From Pusillimonas sp044464525 (GTDB lineage Bacteria; Pseudomonadota; Gammaproteobacteria; Burkholderiales; Burkholderiaceae_B): DNA of 64,000 bases. Positions 42,729 through 50,790 of this stretch are shown here, in pieces. The DNA is taken from NCBI RefSeq assembly GCF_044464525.1, contig NZ_JBIQLE010000011.1:1-64000 (forward strand). The letters are read 5' to 3'. Under the pieces are notes generated by a model, which saw nothing but the letters and a program-made list of their open reading frames with translations, did not search any database and was not told the origin of the DNA. The position numbers and the translations under genes were made by a program. Within the stretch, counting starts at the first letter, position 1. Each line of letters begins with the position of its first letter.

Positions 42729-43265
42729 CTAGGCCGGTCCATGGGCGTGGCGGCCAGGGTGCACCGCTTTGCAATTTGGACAAACCCTGAGGTCGGGGTT
42801 TTCATAGAAGTTTTCGAACAGCGGGGGAAGGTCGGCCACGATGCTTTTGAGCTGAACCTCGACCCTATGCACCAGATGGTTGCATTCAAGGCAATACCAT
42901 TCGAAGCCGTCCAGCAGCTTTTCGGGGCGCTGGCGCTCGATGACCAGGCAGCGGCTGTCCGGCTCGGGGCGTTGCGGCGAGTGTCTTACGTGCGGCGCCA
43001 TCAGATACATGTCGCCTTCGCGCAGCTCGATGCGCTCGCGCTTGCCATCGTTCATGATGTTCAGATAGGCGTTGCCCTTGAACTGATAGAAAAACTCTTC
43101 AAGCGGATCGTCGTGAAAGTCGGTGCGATGGTTGGGGCCGCCCACCACGGTGACAATAAAATCGGCGTCTTCCCATATCTGCTGGTTGCCGACCGGCGGC
43201 TTGAGCAGATGATCGTTGTCCTCGAGCCAGCGCTTGAAGTTGAGGGGGTGTCCATATTTGAACAT
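42729..43265 (-). CDS. nbaC: 3-Hydroxyanthranilate 3,4-dioxygenase
   Basis: The 178-residue cupin is closely similar, as far as I recall, to the Cupriavidus enzyme, with the same numbering: Arg47 (PNHR), His51, Glu57 (LEEFF), His95 and Arg99 (RHSPQR) and Glu110. Two C-terminal Cys pairs (CLEC, CPNC) form the rubredoxin-like iron site of bacterial members. It opens 3-hydroxyanthranilate to 2-amino-3-carboxymuconate semialdehyde in tryptophan/nitrobenzoate breakdown. No other kynurenine-pathway gene is in the window, so it stands apart from its usual partners; a binding-protein gene follows it. Confidence 0.93.
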   Translation of the reverse strand: MFKYGHPLNFKRWLEDNDHLLKPPVGNQQIWEDADFIVTVVGGPNHRTDFHDDPLEEFFYQFKGNAYLNIMNDGKRERIELREGDMYLMAPHVRHSPQRPEPDSRCLVIERQRPEKLLDGFEWYCLECNHLVHRVEVQLKSIVADLPPLFENFYENPDLRVCPNCKAVHPGRHAHGPA

Positions 43266-43429
43266 GGCATTCTCCTTGATCGGGTCTTTTATTTTTATGG
43301 CGGCGGCATGGCGATGGAGCCTGGATTTTTCAGTATAGGCATCCTTGCATTCAGCATAAAGCGAAATGGAATGGTTTGACCATCACCGGTTGGCGCGGGA
43401 TGGCTTTGGTGGGGGCCGCAGGCGCATTA

Positions 43430-43451
43430 GCTATATTCCCATGAATATAGC
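43430..43451. promoter_or_regulatory. Inverted repeat in the region upstream of the formate dehydrogenase operon
   Basis: GCTATATTC (43430-43438) and GAATATAGC (43443-43451) form a perfect 9-base inverted repeat with a CCAT centre. It lies in the 432-base gap 43266-43697 between the divergent dioxygenase and fdnG genes and is AT-rich. It could be an operator for either side; no known regulator consensus (for instance FNR, TTGAT-N4-ATCAA) is recognised. Apart from this repeat and the promoter below, I see nothing coding in the gap. Confidence 0.35.
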
Positions 43452-43588
43452 GCATACATTGAAATAATTGGACATGAGCCACGTTGAACGAAGACGGATG
43501 TCGTCCGGAATCCCGCTTGGATAGGGCCAGGCAAAGAGTAATGCTAATAAGTCTCAACAACGATTTAGGCTGAATTCCCGCTTATTCC

Positions 43589-43618
43589 TTGGCTTTTTTT
43601 AAAAGTGAGTCCTATACT
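43589..43618 (+). promoter_or_regulatory. Candidate sigma-70 promoter for fdnGHI
   Basis: TTGGCT (43589-43594), an 18-base spacer, and TATACT (43613-43618) resemble a sigma-70 promoter. Transcription would start near 43625, giving a leader of about 73 bases before fdnG. This is read by eye and unproven. Confidence 0.4.
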
Positions 43619-43697
43619 CGACCTATACCCGACAAAGATCAGGGTTATTCCGAACCGATACAACAAAAATCAGTTGTTTATTCATCTGGAGAGCGTC

Positions 43698-46600
43698 ATG
43701 GTCAACATGAGTCGACGGCAATTCTTCAAGGTGACAGGAGCAACATTGGCGGGCTCCAGCCTGACCTTGCTGGGGGCCGCCCCCAGTCCGGCACTGGGGG
43801 AAGTTCGCCAATACAAGCTTGCGCGCATGACAGAAACGCGCAGCACCTGTCCTTACTGTTCAGTGGCATGTGGGGTGCTTATGTATGGTCTGGGCGACGG
43901 CGGCAAGAATGCCACCGCCCGCATCATGCACATCGAGGGAGACTCCGACCACCCCGTGAACCGGGGCACGCTCTGTCCCAAGGGTGCGGGTCTGCTTGAT
44001 TTCATCAACAGCCCGAACCGCCTCAAGTATCCCGAATACCGCGCTCCAGGTTCCGATAAGTGGCAGCGTATTTCATGGGACGACGCGCTCGAACGCATCG
44101 CCACGCTCATGAAAGAAGACCGCGACGCCAACTTCATCGAGCGAAATGAAAACGGCCAGCTGGTCAATCGCTGGCTTACCACCGGCATGCTGGCCGCATC
44201 GGCAAGCTCCAACGAAGTTGCTTATGTAACGCACAAGGTTGTCCGCAGCCTTGGCGCACTTGGATTCGACAACCAAGCTCGTGTCTGACATGGTCCGACG
44301 GTGGCAGGTCTTGCCCCGACGTTTGGCCGTGGAGCGATGACGAACCATTGGGTCGACATCAAGAACGCCGATATTGTGCTCATCATGGGCGGAAACGCCG
44401 CCGAGGCGCACCCCTGTGGATTCAAGTGGGTAACTGAAGCAAAGGCTCATAACAAAGCCAAGCTCATTGTCGTTGATCCGCGCTTTACGCGGTCGGCGTC
44501 TGTGGCTGACTATTACGCGCCTATCCGCACCGGTACCGACATCGTCTTCCTGGGCGGTGTCATCCGCTACCTGCTCGAAAACGACAAAATCCAGCACGAA
44601 TACGTGCGCAACTACACCGACTTGCCGTTTATCGTGCGCGAAGACTATACCTTCGAAGAGGGCCTGTATTCAGGCTACAACGAAGAAAAGCGCGTCTACG
44701 ACAAGGCGTCGTGGGATTACGAGCTCGACGAAAACGGCTATGCCCGTGTCGACCCCACGCTGCAGCACCCGCGCACGGTGTATCAACTGATGAAGGAGCA
44801 CTACTCGCGCTATACGCCCGAGATGGTGGCGCGCGTGTGCGGCACGCCGGAAGACAAGTTCCTGAAGGTGTGCGAGATGCTGGCCTCCACGGCCACGCCC
44901 GATCGCGCCGGCACCATCATGTACGCGCTGGGCTGGACTCAACACTCCATCGGCTCGCAGATAATCCGTACGGGCGCCATGGTGCAGTTGCTGCTGGGCA
45001 ATATCGGTGTTGCCGGCGGCGGCATGAACGCCCTGCGCGGCCACTCGAACATCCAGGGCCTTACCGATATCGGCCTGATGTCCAACCTGTTGCCGGGCTA
45101 TCTCACCCTGCCCAACGATGCCGAGCAGGATTACGACGCCTATATCGCCAGCCGCACGCAATTGCCCTTGCGCCCCAACCAGCTCAGCTATTGGCGCAAT
45201 TACAGCAAGTTCCATGTCAGCCTCATGAAGGCCTGGTTTGGCGACGCCGCGCGCCCGGACAACAATTGGGCTTACGACTACCTGCCCAAGATGGACAAGC
45301 CGTACGACATGATGCAGGTGTACGAACTGATGCATCAGGGCAAGATGAACGGCTACATCTGTCAGGGCTTCAACCCCTTGGCCGCGGCGCCGTACAAGGC
45401 CAAGCTTGACGAAGCCTTCGCCAAGCTCAAGTTCCTGGTGATCATGGACCCTCTGGTCACAGAAACGTCCGAGTTCTGGCGCAACGTCGGCGAATACAAC
45501 GACGTCGATACGGCTTCCATCCAGACCGAAGTCTTCCGCCTTCCGACCACCTGTTTTGCCGAAGAGGAAGGCGCGCTGGTCAACTCGGGGCGCTGGCTGC
45601 AATGGCACTGGAAGGGCGCCAACCCGCCCGGCGAAGGCAAGAGCGACATCGAGATCATGGCGTCGCTGTTCAGGCGCATCCAGGCCAAGTACGAAAAAGA
45701 CGGCGGGGCCTTTGCCGATCCCATTGTCAACTTGTGGTGGCCATACTCCAACCCGGACAACCCCACGGCCGAAGAACTGGCTAAAGAGTACAGCGGCCGT
45801 GCACTGGCCGATCTGGTCGATCCCAACGACCCGACTCGCGTCACACGCAAGGCGGGCGAACAGTTGGCCGGCTTCGGCGAGCTGCGCGACGATGGCTCCA
45901 CCATCAGCGGCTGTTGGTTGTATGCGGGCTGTTGGTCGCCGGCCGGCAACCTTATGGCCCGTCGCGACAACAGCGACCCAACGGGTATCGGTCAAACGTT
46001 GAACTGGGCATGGTCGTGGCCTGCCAACCGGCGCATCATGTACAACCGCGCATCTTGCGACCTGGAAGGCAAGCCGTTCAACCCACGCCGCAGTGTCATC
46101 AACTGGAATGGCAAGGCATGGGTCGGCGCCGACGTCCCCGACTTCAAAGTGGATGAAAATCCCCTCGACGGCATGGGGCCTTTCATCATGAACCCCGAAG
46201 GTGTGGCGCGATTCTTCGCTCGCAAGGGCATGGCCGAAGGTCCATTCCCCACTCACTACGAGCCGTTCGAGAACCCGCTGGGCTACAACCCGGTCTATCC
46301 CGACGAGACGCGCGCCGTCAGCAACCCGGCGGCTCGTGTTTTCGAGGACGACCTGGCGTCGATGGGCAAGGTGGATAAATTCCCGTATGTGGGCACTACC
46401 TATCGCCTGACCGAGCACTTCCACTACTGGACCAAGCACGTCGAACTCAATGCCATCATGCAGCCCGAGCAATTCGTCGAAATCGGCGACGCGCTGGCTC
46501 AAGAGCTTGGCATTGCCAACGGCGAGCGCATAAGGGTGTCCTCCAATCGGGGGTTCATCAAGGCGGTGGCAGTGGTTACCAAGCGCATCAAGGCGCTGCA

Positions 46601-46766
46601 GGTCGATGGCAAAACCGTGCACCAGGTGGGAATTCCGCTCCACTGGGGCTTCGTCGGTCTTGCCAAGCCGGGCTTCCTGGCCAACATATTGACGCCACCG
46701 GTGGGGGACGGCAACTCGCAAACGCCCGAGTTCAAGTCCTTCCTGGTTAACGTCGAGAAAGTTTAG
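43698..46766 (+). CDS. fdnG: Formate dehydrogenase-N major subunit, selenocysteine-containing
   Basis: The frame contains an in-frame TGA at 44286-44288 that I read as selenocysteine 197 (DNQARV-Sec-HGPTVAGLAPTFGRGAMTNHW); the full protein has 1022 residues, close to E. coli FdnG with Sec196. The N-terminus carries a Tat signal (SRRQFFK at 5-11). A 4Fe-4S motif (CPYCSVAC ... LCPKG) follows, then molybdopterin-binding domains. The enzyme oxidises formate to CO2 in the periplasm and passes electrons to FdnH and FdnI. ATG at 43698 follows TGGAGAG; the Met at 43707 is an alternative. Without Sec reading it would be split in two. Confidence 0.95.
44286..44325 (+). promoter_or_regulatory. Bacterial SECIS element in fdnG
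   Basis: Just after the UGA an mRNA hairpin can be drawn: G44300-C44317, G44301-C44316, bulged U44302, G44303-C44315, G44304-C44314, C44305-G44313, A44306-U44312, with loop GGUCU (44307-44311). The bulged U and the GU in the loop are the features SelB recognises in E. coli fdhF, and the loop is the same. It directs selenocysteine insertion at the UGA. Confidence 0.93.
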
Positions 46767-46775
46767 GAGTAAGCC

Positions 46776-47699
46776 ATGGCATTGCAATCATTGGATATCA
46801 AGAGGCGCTCCGCCACCACCACCCCCATGCCCAGCGAGCGCGACGCGATCGTTGGCGGCGGGGTGGCCAAGCTCATCGACACCACAAAGTGCATAGGCTG
46901 CAAGGCTTGCCAGGTTGCCTGCATGGAATGGAACGATGTCCGGGACGAAATCGGTACCAACGTTGGGGTGTACGACAACCCCGCCGACCTTACCGAGAAC
47001 TCCTGGACGCTGATGCGTTTCTCCGAGTACGAGAACGACGCCGGCGACTTAGAGTGGCTGATCCGCAAAGACGGCTGCATGCACTGCGAAGACCCGGGCT
47101 GCCTCAAAGCTTGTCCGGCTCCGGGCGCCATCGTCCAGTACAACAACGGCATCGTCGACTTCCACCAAGAGAACTGTATTGGCTGCGGGTACTGCATTAC
47201 CGGGTGCCCGTTCGACATCCCGCGCATTTCCAAGAAGGACAACAAGGTGTACAAGTGCACCTTATGCTCCGACCGCGTGGCGGTGGGCCAAGAGCCCGCG
47301 TGCGTCAAAACCTGTCCTACCGGCGCCATTGTGTTCGGCACCAAAGAAGACATGATCAAGCACGCCGACGACCGCATCGTCGACCTACAGTCGCGGGGCT
47401 TCGATAATGCCGGCTTGTACGATCCGGCCGGGGTCGGAGGCACCCACGTCATGTACGTGTTGCACCACGCCGACCAGCCCGCTTTGTACAGCGATTTGCC
47501 CAAAGACCCCACCATCAGTCCGATGGTGTCGCTCTGGAAGGGAATAGCCAAGCCGCTGGGGGTCGCCGCCATGGCCCTGACAGCGCTGGCCGGCTTCTTC
47601 CACTATATCCGAGTCGGCCCCAACGAGGTCGACGAAGAGGACGAGCGCCGGGCAGAGGAAGAAAGCCAACGCCAATCGCAGGAGGCTACTCATGAATGA
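46776..47699 (+). CDS. fdnH: Formate dehydrogenase-N iron-sulfur subunit
   Basis: The 307-residue ferredoxin-type protein has four Cys clusters (CIGCKACQVAC, CMHCEDPGCLKAC, CIGCGYCITGC, CTLCSDRV ... CVKTC) for four 4Fe-4S centres. A membrane segment near the C-terminus (PLGVAAMALTALAGFFHYI, about 262-285) anchors it. It conducts electrons from FdnG to the cytochrome. It starts 9 bases after fdnG and overlaps fdnI by 8 bases. Confidence 0.96.
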   Translation: MALQSLDIKRRSATTTPMPSERDAIVGGGVAKLIDTTKCIGCKACQVACMEWNDVRDEIGTNVGVYDNPADLTENSWTLMRFSEYENDAGDLEWLIRKDGCMHCEDPGCLKACPAPGAIVQYNNGIVDFHQENCIGCGYCITGCPFDIPRISKKDNKVYKCTLCSDRVAVGQEPACVKTCPTGAIVFGTKEDMIKHADDRIVDLQSRGFDNAGLYDPAGVGGTHVMYVLHHADQPALYSDLPKDPTISPMVSLWKGIAKPLGVAAMALTALAGFFHYIRVGPNEVDEEDERRAEEESQRQSQEATHE

Positions 47700-48336
47700 C
47701 GTCAAGAAATCCCGGCTCATCGAGCGCTATTCGCCGGGTGAAAGGGCTAATCACTGGATCGTCGCCATTGCGTTCATTCTATTGGCGCTGTCCGGGCTGG
47801 CGCTGTTTCATCCCGCCTTCTATTGGCTGACCAATCTGTTTGGCGGTGGCACCTGGACGCGCATATTGCATCCCTGGATCGGCGTGTTCATGTTCCTGTT
47901 GTTCTTCGTTCTTGCTGCGCGGATGTTCCGGCACAACAAGATGGACAAGAACGATCGCCAGTGGCTCAGGCAGTTCGACGATGTCATGAACAAGCGCGAA
48001 GAAAGGGTGCCTGACGTGGGCCGCTACAACGCGGGGCAAAAAGTGCTGTATTTTGCGCTTATCCTGCTTATGATCGGCCTGCTGCTAACCGGCATAGTCA
48101 TGTGGCGCGAGTTCTTCGACATCTACTTCAGCTTGTGGCTGATTCAATTGGCCTCGGTGTTGCATGCCATCTTTGCATTTTTAATAATTTGCGCCATCAT
48201 TGTGCACATCTATGCGGGCTTCTGGGTCAAGGGCTCCATGCGCTCCATGACCCGCGGCACCGTTACACCGGGTTGGGCCTGGAAGCATCATCGTGCCTGG
48301 TTCCGCCAGCTGCGGGGTCTTCCAACTCGCAAGTAG
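47692..48336 (+). CDS. fdnI: Formate dehydrogenase-N cytochrome b556 subunit
   Basis: The 214-residue protein has four membrane helices (about 20-42, 55-75, 118-140 and 153-178) and haem-ligand histidines (ERANHW near 20; HPW near 60; HAIFAFLIICAIIVHIYAGFW). It takes electrons to the quinone pool. It closes the fdnGHI structural operon; a terminator-like hairpin follows before fdhE. Confidence 0.95.
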   Translation: MNDVKKSRLIERYSPGERANHWIVAIAFILLALSGLALFHPAFYWLTNLFGGGTWTRILHPWIGVFMFLLFFVLAARMFRHNKMDKNDRQWLRQFDDVMNKREERVPDVGRYNAGQKVLYFALILLMIGLLLTGIVMWREFFDIYFSLWLIQLASVLHAIFAFLIICAIIVHIYAGFWVKGSMRSMTRGTVTPGWAWKHHRAWFRQLRGLPTRK

Positions 48337-48376
48337 GGTCTTTCATCCTTGCCCCTTCTGGGCATCGTAGACTGTA

Positions 48377-48414
48377 ATGGCTGCCCGGTGTCCGTGCCGG
48401 GCAGCCATATTTTT
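48377..48414 (+). terminator. Intrinsic terminator/attenuator between fdnI and fdhE
   Basis: ATGGCTGCCCGG (48377-48388) pairs perfectly with CCGGGCAGCCAT (48397-48408) across an 8-base loop and is followed by ATTTTT. The T-run ends one base before the AGGAG of fdhE. It would stop most transcripts after fdnI unless read through, setting a lower level of fdhE-selA-selB than of the structural subunits. Confidence 0.85.
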
Positions 48415-48426
48415 CAGGAGAGTGCT

Positions 48427-49359
48427 TTGCAGCGAATTCTCGAGCGTGGCGAAATTGAATCGCTGGATCACACGCGAATTCCCCGGTTTCGCGAACCGGT
48501 GCGGGCGTCTGTTTTTGCCGATCGTGCGGCCCGTTTCAGGCAGTTGGCTACAGATCACCCGGCCGCCGGTTATTTGTCGCTGATGGCTCACCTGGTCGAT
48601 GGCCAGCATCAGGCCCTTCAGAACTGTTCGGTGCCCTCGGCAAGCGAACAGCAGATTTCGCTGGCCCAATCGCATGGCATGCCCCCCTTGCAAGCCATCG
48701 GCTGGAACCGCGACCCGCAGTGGCGGCAGATTTTATCCGCCCTGCTTGAGCATATGGCGGCCTTGGCCGACGTGCCCGAGCCGGCCAAGGCGGTCATCGC
48801 GGCCCTGCAAGACAAGATGTCGGCAGACCCCGATGCCATTGAGGCGCAGGCGGACGCCATTCTGGCCGAGCGCGATGCTGACATTGACAGCGCCACGGCC
48901 CCTTTCATCATGGCCGCGTTGCAGGTCTACTGGACCAGCCTTGCCATCGATTTCGATATCGGTAACCTGCCGGTTGTAAACCCATTTGGCGTATGTCCCA
49001 TGTGCGGCAGCTTGCCCGTCTCCAGTGTGGTCCACGTGGGCGGCCAGGCCGACGGCTGTCGTTATTTGTGCTGTTCGTTGTGTTCGATTGAATGGCATCT
49101 AGTACGCGTAACCTGCTCGCATTGCGAAGCCACCAAGTCGATCGCCTACCATACGATCGAAGACGGCCCCGAAGCCATCAAGGCCGAATCCTGCGATGAA
49201 TGCCACAGCTATCGCAAAATCTTCTATCAAGAAAAAGATTTCCATGTCGATCCGGTAGCCGACGACCTGGCCAGCCTGACGCTTGACGTGTTGATGGGTG
49301 AAGAGGGCTATTCGCGAACCAGTGGCAATCCCCTGCTTTGGCAGGGCACAGAGCCCTGA
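48427..49359 (+). CDS. fdhE: Formate dehydrogenase accessory protein FdhE
   Basis: I place the start at the TTG at 48427, 6 bases after AGGAG. It gives MQRILERGEIESLDHTRIPRFREPVRAS and 310 residues, matching E. coli FdhE (309); frames starting earlier would cross the terminator hairpin. The C-terminal rubredoxin-like domain carries CPMC, CSLC, CSHC and CDEC pairs that bind iron. FdhE is needed for activity of Tat-exported formate dehydrogenases. selA follows after 3 bases. Confidence 0.93.
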   Translation: MQRILERGEIESLDHTRIPRFREPVRASVFADRAARFRQLATDHPAAGYLSLMAHLVDGQHQALQNCSVPSASEQQISLAQSHGMPPLQAIGWNRDPQWRQILSALLEHMAALADVPEPAKAVIAALQDKMSADPDAIEAQADAILAERDADIDSATAPFIMAALQVYWTSLAIDFDIGNLPVVNPFGVCPMCGSLPVSSVVHVGGQADGCRYLCCSLCSIEWHLVRVTCSHCEATKSIAYHTIEDGPEAIKAESCDECHSYRKIFYQEKDFHVDPVADDLASLTLDVLMGEEGYSRTSGNPLLWQGTEP

Positions 49360-49362
49360 AGC

Positions 49363-50790
49363 ATGGCGGTTACGCCACAAGCCGCACCGGCGCGCGCGTC
49401 CGATATCCCCTCGGTCGAACGGCTGCTTGCCGCCGTCCCGGCGTCCGCGCTGCTTGCTGAATATGGCCGCAGCCGCGTGCTGGGCATCTTGCGCGACCTG
49501 CTGTCTGATGTACGGCAGCAAGCTCTGAAGGGTGAGCTTGCCGCCGAGGCGGTGCAGGAAGAAGCCTTGCTTGGCCTGGCGCATAAGCGGTTGGCAGCGG
49601 CCGATCAGCCCCGGCTGCGCGCTGTTTTCAATCTCACAGGCACCGTGCTTCATACCAACCTGGGCCGGGCGCTGCTGCCCGACGAGGCTATTGAGTCGGT
49701 TTTACGGGCGTTGAAGTCGCCCGCCAACCTTGAGTTCGATCTGTCGACGGGAAAGCGCGGCGACCGTGACGACCTGGTCGACGACCTGCTGTGCGAGTTG
49801 ACAGGGGCCGAAGCCGCCACCGTGGTCAATAACAATGCCGCCGCCGTGTTGTTGATGCTCAATGCACTGGCTAATCGGCGCGAAGTGGTCGTGTCGCGTG
49901 GCGAGCTGGTCGAAATCGGCGGGGCCTTCCGCATACCCGATATCATGCAACGCGCCGGCGCCAAGCTGATCGAGGTGGGTACCACCAATCGCACTCATCT
50001 GGCCGACTACGAGCAGGCCATCGGCCCGCGCACCGCCATGCTCATGAAGGTGCACTGCAGCAACTACGAGGTTACCGGCTTTACCAAAAGCGTCGAGGTG
50101 GCTGAGGTGGCCGCGGTGGCCCGTCGCCAGGGGCTTCCCACGGCAGTCGATCTGGGCAGTGGCACCTTGCTTGATCTGACCCAATGGGGCTTGCCCAAAG
50201 AAGCTACTGTGCGCGACACCGTCGAGGCGGGCGCCGACATAGTCACTTTCAGCGGAGACAAGCTGCTGGGCGGGCCCCAGGCGGGCTTGCTGGTGGGCCG
50301 TGCCGATCTTATCAAGAAGATCAAGAAAAACCCCCTCAAGCGTGCATTGCGGGTCGGTAAGCTTACGCTTGCCGCTCTGGAGCCTGTGCTGGCCCTTTAC
50401 CGTTCGCCGGAACGTCTTGCCGAGCGCTTGACTACCTTGCGCCTGCTTACTCGGCCCATGGCCGATATGCAGGTTCAGGCGCAGCGGCTGGAACCTTTGC
50501 TGCAACGTGCGTTGGGCGCCGGCTATGCGGTGCGGGCCGAACCCGTTTTCAGCCAGATTGGCAGCGGTGCGCTGCCAATCGACCAGTTGCCCAGTTATGG
50601 CTTGGCAATACGCCATGCCGGCCCTGGGCGGCCGGGGCGGGCATTGCAAAACCTTGAGCGGCGCCTGCGCGAGCTGGCTCGTCCCGTCATTGGTCGGGTG
50701 GCTCAAGACGCTTTGTGGCTCGATCTGCGCTGCCTCGAAGCCGCCGATGAGGCTGAGTTCGTTGCGCAACTGAAGCGCCTGGCTCCATGA
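49363..50790 (+). CDS. selA: L-seryl-tRNA(Sec) selenium transferase
   Basis: The 475-residue PLP enzyme (E. coli 463) has the LHTNLGRALLP motif and a PLP-binding lysine at 300 in SGDKLLGGPQAG. It converts seryl-tRNA(Sec) to selenocysteinyl-tRNA(Sec) using selenophosphate from SelD. It starts 3 bases after fdhE and overlaps selB by 4 bases (ATGA), so it belongs to the fdhE-selA-selB operon. Confidence 0.97.
   Translation: MAVTPQAAPARASDIPSVERLLAAVPASALLAEYGRSRVLGILRDLLSDVRQQALKGELAAEAVQEEALLGLAHKRLAAADQPRLRAVFNLTGTVLHTNLGRALLPDEAIESVLRALKSPANLEFDLSTGKRGDRDDLVDDLLCELTGAEAATVVNNNAAAVLLMLNALANRREVVVSRGELVEIGGAFRIPDIMQRAGAKLIEVGTTNRTHLADYEQAIGPRTAMLMKVHCSNYEVTGFTKSVEVAEVAAVARRQGLPTAVDLGSGTLLDLTQWGLPKEATVRDTVEAGADIVTFSGDKLLGGPQAGLLVGRADLIKKIKKNPLKRALRVGKLTLAALEPVLALYRSPERLAERLTTLRLLTRPMADMQVQAQRLEPLLQRALGAGYAVRAEPVFSQIGSGALPIDQLPSYGLAIRHAGPGRPGRALQNLERRLRELARPVIGRVAQDALWLDLRCLEAADEAEFVAQLKRLAP

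Noticed and set aside
43266..43697. FNR or FhlA-type binding site upstream of fdnG
   Set aside because: No convincing TTGAT-N4-ATCAA or similar known motif was found; only a 9-base inverted repeat of unknown meaning is reported.
44286..44288. Stop codon splitting the formate dehydrogenase gene into two genes
   Set aside because: The frame continues without loss, the flanking residues match the Sec position of FdnG, a SECIS hairpin follows, and the selA, selB, selC and selD genes are nearby. It is a selenocysteine codon, not a stop.
44670..46787. Long leftward open frame of 705 codons inside fdnG
   Set aside because: Antisense to a clear formate dehydrogenase; low-complexity His/Val/Gln-rich translation typical of a shadow frame.
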